Positions 9,344-18,100 of a stretch of 64,000 nucleotides of DNA are shown piece by piece; within the stretch, counting starts at the first letter, position 1; every line of letters starts with the position of its first letter. The stretch lies in contig LNFI01000027.1 of the NCBI GenBank assembly GCA_001464615.1, positions 62,001 through 126,000 of the forward strand, read 5' to 3'. Below the pieces are notes generated by a model. The model did not search any database, was not told the DNA's origin, and saw only the letters and a list, made by a program, of their open reading frames with translations. A program made the position numbers and the translations under genes. The DNA comes from Sphingomonadales bacterium Ga0077557 (lineage in GTDB: Bacteria; Pseudomonadota; Alphaproteobacteria; Sphingomonadales; Sphingomonadaceae).

Positions 9344-10516
9344 ATGCCCGACGCCTATATCGTGGACGCAATCCGCACCGCCGGAGGCCGCCGCGGCGGC
9401 AAACTCGCTGGCACCCACCCTGTAGACATGGCCGCCGCTGTGCTCGATGCAATCATCGAGCGCACCGGCATTGATGGCGCGGCTGTCGACGACGTCATCA
9501 TGGGCTGTGTGATGCAGGGCGGACAGCAAGCGGGCCAGATTGGCCGCAATGCCGTGCTCGCCGCCAAGAAGCTGCCCGACAGCGTCCCCGCCGTCTCGAT
9601 CGACCGTCAATGCGGATCCTCGCAGCAATCGATGCAGTTTGCCGCTCAGGCGGTGATGTCGGGCACGCAGGATATCGTGATTGCCGCCGGTGTGGAGAGC
9701 ATGACGCGCGTGCCGATGGGCTCGACGATGATGCTCCACATGAAAGAGGGCATGGGCAACTATAAGTCGCCGCGCCTCGAGGAGAAATATCCCGGCATCA
9801 TGTTCAGCCAGTTCATGGGCGCCGAGATGATCGTCAAGAAGCACGGCTTCAACCGCGAACAGCTCGATGCCTTCGCGCTCGAAAGCCACAAGCGCGCGAT
9901 CGCCGCCACGCAAAGCGGCGCGTTCGATGACGAGATCATCGGCATTGAGGTAGAGACGCCCGAGGGCATGGAGATGCACCGCACCGATGAAGGCATCCGT
10001 TATGATGCGACGCTCGAATCGATCTCGTCGGTCAAGTTGCTGCAGGAAGGCGGGTCGATTTCTGCCGCCAATGCCAGCCAGATTTGCGACGGCGCATCAG
10101 CGGTGATGATCGTCAGCGAGGCGGCGCTCAAGGAGCACAACCTCACCCCCATCGCGCGCATCGTCAATCTGACCGTGACCGGCGGCGATCCTGTCATCAT
10201 GCTCGAAGAACCGCTGTTCGCGACCGACCGCGCGCTGAAGCGGGCAGGCATGAAGATTGAGGATATCGATCTTTATGAGGTTAACGAAGCCTTCGCCCCC
10301 GTGCCGCTCGCCTGGCTGAAGCACACCGGTGGCGACCATGCCAAGCTGAACGTGAATGGCGGCGCGATCGCGCTCGGCCACCCGCTTGGCGCATCGGGCA
10401 CCAAGCTGATGGCGACGCTCGTCCATGCGCTCAAGGCGCGCGGCGGCAAGTACGGCCTGCAAACGATGTGCGAAGGCGGCGGCATCGCCAACGTTACGAT
10501 CATCGAGCGGCTTTAA
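9344..10516 (+). CDS. Thiolase (acetyl-CoA C-acyltransferase)
   Basis: A 390-residue thiolase. The acylated cysteine is Cys90 in DRQCGSSQQS, the histidine is in GGAIALGHPLGASG, and the second catalytic cysteine in QTMCEGGG near the C-terminus. These three make it active; it cleaves 3-ketoacyl-CoA (or condenses two acetyl-CoA). Start ATG 9344 is preceded by GGAGAG. A longer open frame upstream lies opposite the nitroreductase and is spurious. A family B palindrome separates it from the SDR gene, with which it is likely cotranscribed for fatty or branched acyl oxidation. Confidence 0.93.
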   Translation: MPDAYIVDAIRTAGGRRGGKLAGTHPVDMAAAVLDAIIERTGIDGAAVDDVIMGCVMQGGQQAGQIGRNAVLAAKKLPDSVPAVSIDRQCGSSQQSMQFAAQAVMSGTQDIVIAAGVESMTRVPMGSTMMLHMKEGMGNYKSPRLEEKYPGIMFSQFMGAEMIVKKHGFNREQLDAFALESHKRAIAATQSGAFDDEIIGIEVETPEGMEMHRTDEGIRYDATLESISSVKLLQEGGSISAANASQICDGASAVMIVSEAALKEHNLTPIARIVNLTVTGGDPVIMLEEPLFATDRALKRAGMKIEDIDLYEVNEAFAPVPLAWLKHTGGDHAKLNVNGGAIALGHPLGASGTKLMATLVHALKARGGKYGLQTMCEGGGIANVTIIERL

Positions 10517-10521
10517 CCGAT

Positions 10522-10630
10522 TTAGCCCCTCTCCTTCAGGGGAGGGGTTGGGGTGGGGGCCATCCCCCTGGCGCAGCGCTTGTGGACAGCCCCCACCCCC
10601 AAACCCCTCCCCTGAAGGGGAGGGGCTTTT
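10522..10630. repeat. Intergenic palindromic element, family B copy 2
   Basis: Same architecture as the copy at 8457-8568: self-complementary CCCCTCTCCTTCAGGGG-type arm, a GC-rich core, and a second arm ending GGAGGGGCTTTTTC. Placed between the thiolase stop and the SDR start; the right arm followed by T residues could attenuate transcription. The SDR ribosome binding site (TTGGAGGA) begins just after it. Confidence 0.8.
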
Positions 10631-10646
10631 TCTTGGAGGAACACAC

Positions 10647-11429
10647 ATGAAACTCGATTCAACCACTGCCGCCGTTGTCACCGGTGGTGCTTCTGGCCTT
10701 GGTGCCGCCACTGCCCGCGCCCTTGCGGCCAAGGGCGTCAAGGTCGCGATCTTCGACATGCAGGCCGCCAAGGGCGAGGCCGTCGCTGCTGAAATCGGCG
10801 GCATTTTCTGCGAAGTGAACGTGACGAGCGAAGAATCGGTCGACGCCGGTTTCGCCAAGGCGCGCGAAGCGCATGGCCAGGAACGCGTGCTGGTCTGCTG
10901 CGCCGGTACGGGCAATGCGATGAAGACCGCCAGCCGTTCCAAGGAAGATGGCAGCATCAAGCATTTCAGCCTGGAAGCTTTCAACTGGCTGATCCAGATC
11001 AACCTGGTCGGCACCTTCCGCTGCGTGGCAAAGTCCGCTGCCGGGATGCTCACGCTCGAACCGCAAGAAGACGGCGAACGTGGCGCGATGGTGATGACCG
11101 CTTCGGTCGCTGCTGAGGACGGCCAGATCGGCCAGGCCGCTTATTCCGCTTCCAAGGGCGGTGTCGTCGGCATGACGCTCCCCATCGCGCGCGATCTGAT
11201 GGGCGAAGGCATCCGCATCAACACCATCCTGCCTGGCATCTTCGAAACCCCGCTGATGCAGGGCGCGCCGCAGAATGTGAAGGATGCGCTGGCAGCATCC
11301 GTCCCGTTCCCAAAGCGGCTCGGCGCACCGCCGGAATATGCGCATCTGGCGCTGACGATGATCGAAAACAGCTATTTCAATGGCGAAGACGTGCGGCTCG
11401 ACGGCGCAATCCGGATGGCACCACGCTGA
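10647..11429 (+). CDS. Short-chain dehydrogenase, 3-hydroxyacyl-CoA dehydrogenase type 2 (HSD10-like)
   Basis: A 260-residue classical SDR. The NAD-binding VTGGASGLGAATA is at residues 11-23; the catalytic set is Ser153 (MTASVAAEDGQ), Tyr166 and Lys170 in YSASKGG. Overall sequence, including GMTLPIARDLMGEGIRIN and the NSYFNGEDVRLDGAIRM end, matches the HSD17B10 group, which oxidises 3-hydroxyacyl-CoA with NAD in short or branched-chain beta-oxidation. Position behind the thiolase supports this. Strong GGAGGA 7 bases before ATG. Confidence 0.9.
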   Translation: MKLDSTTAAVVTGGASGLGAATARALAAKGVKVAIFDMQAAKGEAVAAEIGGIFCEVNVTSEESVDAGFAKAREAHGQERVLVCCAGTGNAMKTASRSKEDGSIKHFSLEAFNWLIQINLVGTFRCVAKSAAGMLTLEPQEDGERGAMVMTASVAAEDGQIGQAAYSASKGGVVGMTLPIARDLMGEGIRINTILPGIFETPLMQGAPQNVKDALAASVPFPKRLGAPPEYAHLALTMIENSYFNGEDVRLDGAIRMAPR

Positions 11430-11555
11430 CGCGCAGGGCAGCAGCGCGCGGGCGCGCGCGCTGACTCGCCCAAGCGCGAACGGCGGGGCCGCGGCCCCGT
11501 CCGACGACCCGGCATGCACTGCCGGGTCGCGTCACTAATCAAGGAGCCTCCCCCC

Positions 11556-12065
11556 ATGACCGTATCGCTTTTTTCCTTCGTCGATCTCTATCGCCGTCAG
11601 CTCGACGCCGCGGCGCACCTGCTCACCAAGGGCGCAGATTTCGCCATCACCAACGGCGTGTCAGAGCAAGACATGCTCGGCTGGCGGCTTGCCGATGACA
11701 TGCACCCTTTGAGCTTCCAGCTGATGGTCGTCATCAATTTCACCCGCTCCTGGACAGCGCGCGTCGCTGATCTGCCGGTGCCCGAACCAGTCACCGCCGA
11801 TCTCGATCTTGCCGCCTATCGGGCCGCAATTGCCGATGCCAAGGCGTTCCTGGCCACGATCACCGCTGATCAGTTCGCCGGGCGCGATGACGTGCCGCTG
11901 ACGGTTCAGCTCGGCGAAACGATGGAGCCCACCCTGCCGGCTGCCCAGTGGCTGACGGTGTTCGGCACGACCAACATCTATTTCCACTTGTCGATGGTCT
12001 ATGCGATCCTGCGGATGAAGGGCGTGAAGATCGGCAAGATGGACTTGTTCGCCGCCGGACTCTGA
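11556..12065 (+). CDS. DUF1993 family protein
   Basis: A 169-residue protein recognised as DUF1993 by its helical pattern: LFSFVDLYRRQLDAAAHLL at the start, WRLADDMHPLSFQ, and FGTTNIYFHLSMVYAILR before the end. The family has a DinB-like four-helix shape; no enzymatic role is established. ATG 11556 follows AAGGAGCC. It is 13 bases before the downstream thioesterase and probably in one transcript with it. No signal peptide or membrane segment. Confidence 0.82.
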   Translation: MTVSLFSFVDLYRRQLDAAAHLLTKGADFAITNGVSEQDMLGWRLADDMHPLSFQLMVVINFTRSWTARVADLPVPEPVTADLDLAAYRAAIADAKAFLATITADQFAGRDDVPLTVQLGETMEPTLPAAQWLTVFGTTNIYFHLSMVYAILRMKGVKIGKMDLFAAGL

Positions 12066-12078
12066 CCGGGGGCGATCA

Positions 12079-12510
12079 ATGGCCCGGCCCGATCCCTGGC
12101 GGCTTGACCCCGCCGCTTACCCGCATACCGAGCGCGTCCAGACCCGTTTTCAGGACCTGGACGTCCTAGGCCATATCAACAATGTCGGCATGGCGGCGAT
12201 CTTTGAAACCGGGCGGATCAAGTTCAACCGCACTGTCGGGCTGGAGGGGTGGCGCACGCAACGCTGGCTGGTCGCGCAAGTGGTGATCAATTACCTCGCC
12301 GAAGGGCATTTCCCCGCCGATGTCGAGGTGATGAGCGGCATTGGGACGATCGGCACGCGCAGCTGGACGATCCTGTCGACAGCGCTCCAGCATGGCGTGG
12401 CGATAGCAACCTGCGACACGGTGGTGGTGATGAGCAGCGAAGACGGCGCGACCGCGCTGCCCGATGCCTTCCGCGCGGCGCTGGAGCGGTGGCAGGTGCA
12501 GGGTGCCTAG
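12079..12510 (+). CDS. Acyl-CoA thioesterase, 4HBT hotdog family
   Basis: A 143-residue hotdog-fold protein with the YbgC/FadM-type motif RFQDLDVLGHINNV near residues 23-36, where Asp and the HINN region form the active site, then KFNRTVGLEGWRTQRW. It hydrolyses acyl-CoA thioesters in the cytosol; chain length cannot be told. It follows DUF1993 closely, and fits the acyl-CoA context of the region. A family C palindrome lies directly downstream. Confidence 0.85.
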   Translation: MARPDPWRLDPAAYPHTERVQTRFQDLDVLGHINNVGMAAIFETGRIKFNRTVGLEGWRTQRWLVAQVVINYLAEGHFPADVEVMSGIGTIGTRSWTILSTALQHGVAIATCDTVVVMSSEDGATALPDAFRAALERWQVQGA

Positions 12511-12514
12511 CATG

Positions 12515-12643
12515 TGATGACGTTGGATTGGACAAAACCATAGCCCGTTCGCCCTGAGCGAAGTCGAAGGGCATGCGGAGCACCTGGGCTTCGACTTCGC
12601 TCAGCCCGAACGGGTGTTAGGTTGAATCAACCTAACGTCATCA
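12515..12643. repeat. Palindromic element, family C copy 1
   Basis: Outer inverted ends TGATGACGTT and AACGTCATCA enclose an inner long inverted repeat (CCCGTTCGCCCTGAGCGAAG and its complement around 12600). It fills the gap between the convergent thioesterase and crotonase genes. A diverged copy in opposite orientation is at 33070-33242. Confidence 0.75.
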
Positions 12644-12647
12644 AGCT

Positions 12648-13430
12648 CTAATCGACGAAAACCGCTGCGCGTTTTTCCATGTTCGCCATCACTTGCTCGA
12701 TCTGGTTCGGGCGGCGGATGACGCCCAGCTGCACATCGCTTTCGGCCTGCAGGATGGCCGCGCTGCCCAGATCGGGCTGCAGATTGAACAGCTTCTTGGA
12801 CCCCCGCACCGCTTCCGGATTGCGCGCGGCGATTTGCTTGGCGAGCGCGTGTGCCTCGGCCCAGGGATCATCGGCGAGTTTGGTCACGAAACCCAGTGCC
12901 AGCGCCTCCGCGCCTTCAAACTCGCGCGCGGTATAGGTCAGTTCGCGCAGCACATCGTCGCGCGCAATGCCGCGCCACAGCGCGATGCCGGCCATATCGG
13001 GCACCAGACCCCAATAGACTTCGCGGATGGCAAACCGGGTATGCGGGCTGGCGATGCGGATGTCGGCGCCTGACATGATCTGAAAGCCACCGCCAAAGGC
13101 AACGCCGTGGACGGCAGCGATCACCGGCATCGGCAAGGTGCGCCAGCCCCAGGCGACGTGCTGCGGCAGATTCGCATCGCCATGCGTGCGATCCGCGAGC
13201 GACGTGCCGGTGCCGCCTGCGGCCATGCTCGCCATGTCGAGACCCGCGCAAAACGCCCGCCCTTCGCCTGAAAGCACTACGCAACGCACATCGGCCATCC
13301 CGGCGAGCTGCTCAATTGCGTCGGCAATGCCCTGAAACATCGCGGAATCGAGCGCGTTCATCTTCTCGCTGCGAATCAATTTCACGTCGGCGACATGATC
13401 GGTAACGGTAATGCGAACGCGGTCTTCCAT
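12648..13430 (-). CDS. Crotonase / enoyl-CoA hydratase-isomerase family protein
   Basis: A 260-residue crotonase. The oxyanion-hole segments are visible: GRAFCAGLDMASM near residue 60 and HGVAFGGGFQIMSGADIRIA near 110-130. In the second active-site region the sequence is REVYWGLVPDMAG, with Asp where classical hydratases carry a second Glu, a pattern closer to dienoyl-CoA or enoyl-CoA isomerase branches; I therefore do not assign hydratase activity. It is on the same strand as the downstream-located CoA ligase gene (transcribed ligase then crotonase), separated by a palindrome. Confidence 0.88.
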   Translation of the reverse strand: MEDRVRITVTDHVADVKLIRSEKMNALDSAMFQGIADAIEQLAGMADVRCVVLSGEGRAFCAGLDMASMAAGGTGTSLADRTHGDANLPQHVAWGWRTLPMPVIAAVHGVAFGGGFQIMSGADIRIASPHTRFAIREVYWGLVPDMAGIALWRGIARDDVLRELTYTAREFEGAEALALGFVTKLADDPWAEAHALAKQIAARNPEAVRGSKKLFNLQPDLGSAAILQAESDVQLGVIRRPNQIEQVMANMEKRAAVFVD

Positions 13431-13449
13431 CAGATTTCATTCCTTCTTT

Positions 13450-13545
13450 CGTCACCCCGGACTTGTTCCGGGGCCCACGATGCAGCAAGCCAACCAGTGG
13501 CGATACTTGCCGCACGGTGGACCCCGGAACAAGTCCGGGGTGACG
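13450..13545. repeat. Long-stem palindromic element, family E
   Basis: Arms at 13450-13477 and 13518-13545 are complementary over 28 bases with one mismatch (CGTCACCCCGGACTTGTTCC core), around a 40-base loop region. It lies between two minus-strand genes, the acyl-CoA synthetase stop and the crotonase start, so any transcript spanning both would carry a very stable hairpin. Confidence 0.85.
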
Positions 13546-13551
13546 GTAAGG

Positions 13552-15093
13552 TTAGACAATACGTGAGCTCATCTCACCCCAATAGCGATCGCGCAACAGC
13601 CGCTTATAGAGTTTGCCGGTCGGCGCGCGCGGCAGCTCTGCTGCGAAATCGATTTGGCGCGGCGTCTTCACGCCCGACAATTCGGCGCGACACCAGGCCG
13701 TAAGTTCGGCCGCGAGGCCCTCCCCGGCTTCGGCCATGTCGACGGGCTGCACCACCGCGATCACGCGTTCGCCCATGTCGGGGCACGGCCCGCCAATGAC
13801 GGCGACATCGGCCACGCGCGGATGCGTGATCAACCGGTTTTCGATCTCCTGCGGATAGATATTCACCCCGCCCGAAATGATCATGAAGCTCTTGCGGTCA
13901 GTGAGGTAGAGATAGCCCTCTTCATCCACCCGGCCAATGTCCCCCAGCGTGGTCCAGCCCTGCGCGTTCCTTGCCTCGGCGGTCTTGGCGGGATCATTAT
14001 GATATTCGAACACCCCGCCGCCTTCGAAATAGACAAGGCCCTCGGTCCCTGGCGGCACCTCATTGCCCCCTTCGTCGCAAATATGCAGCGCGCCATAGGC
14101 CGCCTTCCCGACCGATCCCTTGTGGGAGAGCCACTGGGTGGAGTCGATCGTCGTCAGGCCATTGCCTTCTGATCCGGCATAATATTCGTAGAGGACGGGG
14201 CCCCACCAGGCGATCATCGCCTCTTTCACCGGGATCGGGCAGGGCGCGGCGGCGTGGATAGCAACCTTGAGGCTCGACAGATCATAGCGCGCCCGGGTCG
14301 CCTCATCGAGCTTCAACAGCCGCACGAAGTGCGTCGGCACCCATTGGCTGGCATTGACCTGATAGCGTTCGATCGCGGCCAGCGCCGCTTCGGGATCGAA
14401 ATGCTGCATCATCACCACGGTGCCGCCCAGCCGCATCGCCGTCATCGACCAGCGCAGCGGTGCGGCATGATAGAGCGGCGCGGGCGATAGATAGATGCTG
14501 TCGGGCCCGAGCCGGTAGAGCCCCTGGGCGAGCATGGTCAGCACCGTCGGCGCGGCGATTGCTGGTTCGGGCGGCAGCGCGACCCGCACGCCCTTGGGCC
14601 GGCCAGTGGTGCCGGACGAATAGAGCATATCGATGCCGGCGCGTTCATCGGCAATCGGCGTATCGGGCAGGGCCGCGACCGCCTCTGCCCAGGGCTGCCA
14701 ACCCGCCATCGCGCCGCCGATGATCAGCCGGGTACAATCCGCCAATGGTTCTGTCAGCGTTACGGCGACAGCAGCGGTGGCTGCTGAGGCGATCACCAGC
14801 GTCGCGCCTGAATCGCGGACGATATACTCAACTTCGGGCGCGGTGAGTTTGCTGGGGATGCACACGTAAAACAGCCCGGCCCGCTGCGCGCCCCAGGCGA
14901 TGTCGTAAAATTCAGGGATATTGTCGAGGTACAATGCGATCGTGTCGCCAGTCTGCAACCCGTGCGCGCGGAACAGATGGGCGGCCCGGTTTGAGCGCGC
15001 GTCGAGCGCGCCAAAGCTGATCGTCTCGCCGGTTTCGGCAACAATCAGCGCTGCTTTATCAGGCGTTAGCGCTGCATGGACGCTGGGGTGCAT
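13552..15093 (-). CDS. Acyl-CoA synthetase (AMP-binding, ANL superfamily)
   Basis: A 513-residue ligase that activates a carboxylic acid to its CoA thioester through an acyl-adenylate. The signature motifs are in order: P-loop YSSGTTGRPKGVRV, aromatic/adenine motif YYAGSEGNG, the GDIGRVDEEGYLYLTDR hinge and the C-terminal lysine in PTGKLYKRLLR. Substrate could be fatty or aromatic acid. ATG at 15091-15093 has GGAGAGG upstream and gives the normal N-terminus; an upstream in-frame extension is disregarded. It probably feeds the crotonase downstream and is divergent from a thioesterase pair. Confidence 0.9.
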   Translation of the reverse strand: MHPSVHAALTPDKAALIVAETGETISFGALDARSNRAAHLFRAHGLQTGDTIALYLDNIPEFYDIAWGAQRAGLFYVCIPSKLTAPEVEYIVRDSGATLVIASAATAAVAVTLTEPLADCTRLIIGGAMAGWQPWAEAVAALPDTPIADERAGIDMLYSSGTTGRPKGVRVALPPEPAIAAPTVLTMLAQGLYRLGPDSIYLSPAPLYHAAPLRWSMTAMRLGGTVVMMQHFDPEAALAAIERYQVNASQWVPTHFVRLLKLDEATRARYDLSSLKVAIHAAAPCPIPVKEAMIAWWGPVLYEYYAGSEGNGLTTIDSTQWLSHKGSVGKAAYGALHICDEGGNEVPPGTEGLVYFEGGGVFEYHNDPAKTAEARNAQGWTTLGDIGRVDEEGYLYLTDRKSFMIISGGVNIYPQEIENRLITHPRVADVAVIGGPCPDMGERVIAVVQPVDMAEAGEGLAAELTAWCRAELSGVKTPRQIDFAAELPRAPTGKLYKRLLRDRYWGEMSSRIV

Positions 15094-15221
15094 CCGCCTC
15101 TCCTCTATATGGTTATGCGCCACGCTATCGGGCGCGCCGCCCGGCGGCAACGGGCAAGATCGGATGCCGCCAATGCGACCGGGCTTTGCACCTTGGCCGG
15201 GGCATGTATAGACGCGCGATC

Positions 15222-15677
15222 ATGACTGCCCCTGCCGCCCCATTAGTTTTCAACCCCGAGGCCTTTTTCGCCTTTGGCGGGCGCGGGCATGGCGGGCGGC
15301 TTGGCGTGCGCTATCGTTGCCATGGGCCCGATTGGGTCGAGCTTGAACTGCCCTATGCGCCCTTTCTGATCGGCGACCCGGCCACCGGCGTGATCGCCTC
15401 TGGCCCGATTCTGACGATGATGGACCAGGCGACGAGCCTGGCGGTGTGGACCAGGCTCGGCCAGTTTCGTCCGCATGCCACGCTTGATCTGCGGATCGAT
15501 TATCTTCGTCCGGCAACCCCAGGCAAAACGGTGATCGGGCGCGGCGAATGCTATCGCACCACGCGCAACATCTCGTTCGTGCGCGGCATGGCGCACGATG
15601 GCGATCCGGCCAATCCGCTCGCGCATGTCGCCGGCATGTTCATGATGACGGGCCTACCGACAGGGCCGTCGACATGA
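15222..15677 (+). CDS. Thioesterase, PaaI/hotdog family
   Basis: A 151-residue hotdog protein with ASGPILTMMDQATSLAVW (central helix region) and the strand pattern ATLDLRIDYLRPATPGKTV followed by ECYRTTRNISFVRG. This is the PaaI-like acyl-CoA thioesterase layout; the usual HGG of the family is replaced by ASGPI. ATG 15222 is favoured since homology starts there. Its last four bases overlap the start of the next hotdog gene, so two paralogous subunits are made together and could form a heteromer. Confidence 0.83.
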   Translation: MTAPAAPLVFNPEAFFAFGGRGHGGRLGVRYRCHGPDWVELELPYAPFLIGDPATGVIASGPILTMMDQATSLAVWTRLGQFRPHATLDLRIDYLRPATPGKTVIGRGECYRTTRNISFVRGMAHDGDPANPLAHVAGMFMMTGLPTGPST

Positions 15678-16066
15678 CGCTGCCGCCCTATGCCGATCTG
15701 CTCGGGCTGGTGATCGAACCCGCTGACAGCGGGCCGCCGCTGCTGATGATGCCCTTTGCGGTGGACGTGATGGGCCGCCCCGGCTTTTTGCACGGCGGGG
15801 CGATTGGCGGGCTGCTCGAAATGGCGGCAATCGCCTCGCTCCAGCATGCGCTGGCCGAAGAGAGCAATGGCGATGACGTTCAGATCAAGCCGATCAACGT
15901 AACGATCGATTTCATGCGTGGCGGCCGCGAGAAGGAAACCCGCGCCGGGGGCATTGTCACGCGGCTTGGCAACCGGGTCGCCAATGTTGAGGCGCATGCC
16001 TGGCAGGATGATCGCACCCGGCCCATCGCCAGCGCGCGGATGAACTATCTGATCGTGCGCGGATGA
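15674..16066 (+). CDS. Thioesterase, PaaI/hotdog family (second of pair)
   Basis: A 130-residue hotdog protein with the standard PaaI motif GFLHGGAIGGLLEMAA at residues 34-49 and NVTIDFMRGGREKETRAGG. It starts in an ATGA overlap with its paralogue and itself ends in an ATGA overlap with the TPR-like gene, making a tight three-gene unit. Catalysis on acyl-CoA is inferred from the family; the intact HGG motif suggests this is the better-equipped subunit of the two. Confidence 0.85.
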   Translation: MTLPPYADLLGLVIEPADSGPPLLMMPFAVDVMGRPGFLHGGAIGGLLEMAAIASLQHALAEESNGDDVQIKPINVTIDFMRGGREKETRAGGIVTRLGNRVANVEAHAWQDDRTRPIASARMNYLIVRG

Positions 16067-16509
16067 GGGCGATCGCGGTGCTGCTCGAAACCGCGCGGGC
16101 AGCGCGCGCGGCGGGCGATTTGGGCACCGCAATTGCGCAGCAAAGCGTGGCGATTGAAATGCTGCGCCAAGGCACCAATCCGCTCGCACTCGCCCATGCG
16201 CTGCGCCACCGCGCCGATATGCTGATCGGCGCGAGCCGTGCTGCTGAGGCGGAAAGTGATTGCGCGCAGGCTTTGTGGTTTTACGCACAAGTGCCCGACG
16301 CGCCGCCGCTCGACATCGCCAACGCGGTGCGCTGCGCGGCGTGCCAGGCCGAAGCGGTTGGCGATATCGCGGGCGCGATCGACCTGTGGCGCGATGCCCG
16401 CACGCGCTATGCCAAGCTCAGCGATGTGTTCGAGGCGATGACGGGCAGTGCTGCCAATCCTGGGGTGGCCGAGGCGACGATGCGAATCGAGGCGCTCGGC
16501 GGGGAATAG
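16063..16509 (+). CDS. TPR-like helical repeat protein
   Basis: A 148-residue all-helical protein with tandem helix pairs of TPR/SEL type (LETARAARAAGDLGTAIA, HALRHRADMLIGASRAAEAE, AVRCAACQAEAVGDIAGAID). No catalytic motif and no signal peptide. It overlaps the preceding thioesterase by four bases, suggesting a partner role, but its function is not known. Confidence 0.75.
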   Translation: MRAIAVLLETARAARAAGDLGTAIAQQSVAIEMLRQGTNPLALAHALRHRADMLIGASRAAEAESDCAQALWFYAQVPDAPPLDIANAVRCAACQAEAVGDIAGAIDLWRDARTRYAKLSDVFEAMTGSAANPGVAEATMRIEALGGE

Positions 16510-16520
16510 ACAGGGATAAA

Positions 16521-16805
16521 GTGCCGGAACGTGCGGGAAACCGGCCATATTGCGCAGGCACAGACCGGGCGGACGCTTTCGACGTTGCGCAATGGAAGAA
16601 AACACGATCGCCCCAAGGAGGACCGGCCCTGCGCACCAAGCTCAGCACCTGCGTCAGAAAAAAGCGCTACCCCACCGCCGAGGCAGCGGTGACGGCGGCA
16701 CAAACGGCGGGCCTGGCGCTGTTTCCCTATCGCTGTGACCGATGCGGGCGGTTTCATTTGACGAGCAGGCGCAAGGGGAAATGGGTGGGGCGGGGGTTAG
16801 AGTAA
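16521..16805 (+). CDS. Small zinc-ribbon-like protein, start uncertain
   Basis: The convincing part is the C-terminal 58 residues: KLSTCVRKKRYPTAEAA, then PYRCDRCGRFHLTSRRKG, a Cys/His knuckle in a very basic protein that could bind nucleic acid or zinc. The only ordinary in-frame start is GTG 16521, but AAGGAGGA at 16615-16622 is ideally placed before a CTG codon at 16629, exactly where the protein-like sequence begins. I therefore suspect a 58-residue product from CTG; the coordinates give the maximal frame. It is 11 bases after the TPR-like gene. Confidence 0.6.
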   Translation: MPERAGNRPYCAGTDRADAFDVAQWKKTRSPQGGPALRTKLSTCVRKKRYPTAEAAVTAAQTAGLALFPYRCDRCGRFHLTSRRKGKWVGRGLE

Positions 16806-16914
16806 GCGCGATATGCGGGCGTCATTGCCCACAATCATCATTCTCGTCACTGCACGCCCGCGCCGGGATTGACGGGATGCGTGGCGAGGCCAACCTAAAA
16901 AACCGCCCAACCCA

Positions 16915-18096
16915 CTATTGCGGGGTGAGCCTCAGCAGCCTGCCGCTTGCCCCGTCCTCCAGCACCCAAATCGTTCCATCCGGCCCCTGCTCCACTTCGC
17001 GAATGCGCGCGCCGAGCGGGATGCGGGCGACTTCAGCGGCGGTCGATCCGGTCACGCGCACACGGACCAGACCCTGTGACACCAATCCAGCGAGGATGAA
17101 ATCATTGGTCCAGCCGATAAAACGCGTGCCGGTATATTGGATCATCCCGCTTGGCGCGATGACGGGGGTCCAGCTAACCAGCGGCGCAGCAAATTCGGGG
17201 CGGGTCGAATGGCGGGGGAGCACCTCGCCATCATCGCCTTCGGAGACGATCCGCCAGCCATAATTGGCACCGCGGGTGACCAGGTTGAACTCATCGCCAC
17301 CGGCCGGCCCCATCTCGCTTTCGAACAATCGGCCGTCCTGCGCGAATACCAGGCCATATTGGTTGCGCTGCCCAAGCGCCCAAATCTCGGCCCTAGCGCC
17401 GGCGGTGCCGAAAAAGGGGTTGGTCGACGGGATCGTTCCGTCCGGGTTGAGGCGAATTGTCTTGCCGAGCGTCTGTGCCAAATCCTGCGCCGGCGCGCCC
17501 TGATGCCGCTCGCCCGCAGTGACGAACAGGAAGCCATCGGGCGAAAATGCGATGCGCCCGCCAAAGTGCCGCGTGTCATTGGCGACCTTCGGTGCTTGCC
17601 GCCAGATTACGCTAACATTCTCGAGCGAGGCATCATTGGCCGCGAGCGTACCGCGTGCCACGGCAAGCCCGGCGCCGTCGGTGCCGCTTTCCGAATAGCT
17701 GAGATACACCCTGCGATTGGAGGCAAAGGCAGGATCGATCGCCACGTCGAGCAAGCCGCCCTGCCCGCCGGTGGCAACCGTTGGCACACCGGTAACGGTT
17801 GACAGAACACCTGCCTGGGTGACCAGCCGAAGCACGCCGCCGGTCTGCGTCACCAGCATCCGGCCATCTGGCAGGAAGGTCATCGCCCAGGGCGAGGTGA
17901 AGGTCGCGATTGCCTGTGATTGAACCGCAGCAGTGGGCGTGGGTGTCGCGGTTGGCGTTGGGGTTGGGGTCGGCGTTGGGTTCGGTGCCGGGGAAACGAT
18001 CGGCACGCTGCCGGTCCCGCCCGTACTTCCCGAGCCTCCCGATCCGCTGCACGCGGCGAGACTGACGGTGAGCAATAATGGCAGTGCACGCTTCAT
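16915..18096 (-). CDS. PQQ-dependent sugar dehydrogenase-like lipoprotein (copy 2 of tandem)
   Basis: A 393-residue beta-propeller of the soluble glucose/sorbosone dehydrogenase (GSDH) family. The signal ends SLAACSGSGG (lipobox), followed by a Pro/Thr linker of PTPTPT repeats. Family landmarks: FTSPWAMTFLPDGRMLVTQ, GGQGGLLDVAIDP, FGGRIAFSPDGFLFVTAGER with the catalytic-type His in this region, and a C-terminal IREVEQGPDGTIWVLED. Periplasmic aldose oxidation with PQQ is the family expectation. It lies 4 bases after its homologue at 18101. Confidence 0.87.
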   Translation of the reverse strand: MKRALPLLLTVSLAACSGSGGSGSTGGTGSVPIVSPAPNPTPTPTPTPTATPTPTAAVQSQAIATFTSPWAMTFLPDGRMLVTQTGGVLRLVTQAGVLSTVTGVPTVATGGQGGLLDVAIDPAFASNRRVYLSYSESGTDGAGLAVARGTLAANDASLENVSVIWRQAPKVANDTRHFGGRIAFSPDGFLFVTAGERHQGAPAQDLAQTLGKTIRLNPDGTIPSTNPFFGTAGARAEIWALGQRNQYGLVFAQDGRLFESEMGPAGGDEFNLVTRGANYGWRIVSEGDDGEVLPRHSTRPEFAAPLVSWTPVIAPSGMIQYTGTRFIGWTNDFILAGLVSQGLVRVRVTGSTAAEVARIPLGARIREVEQGPDGTIWVLEDGASGRLLRLTPQ

Positions 18097-18100
18097 GAGC

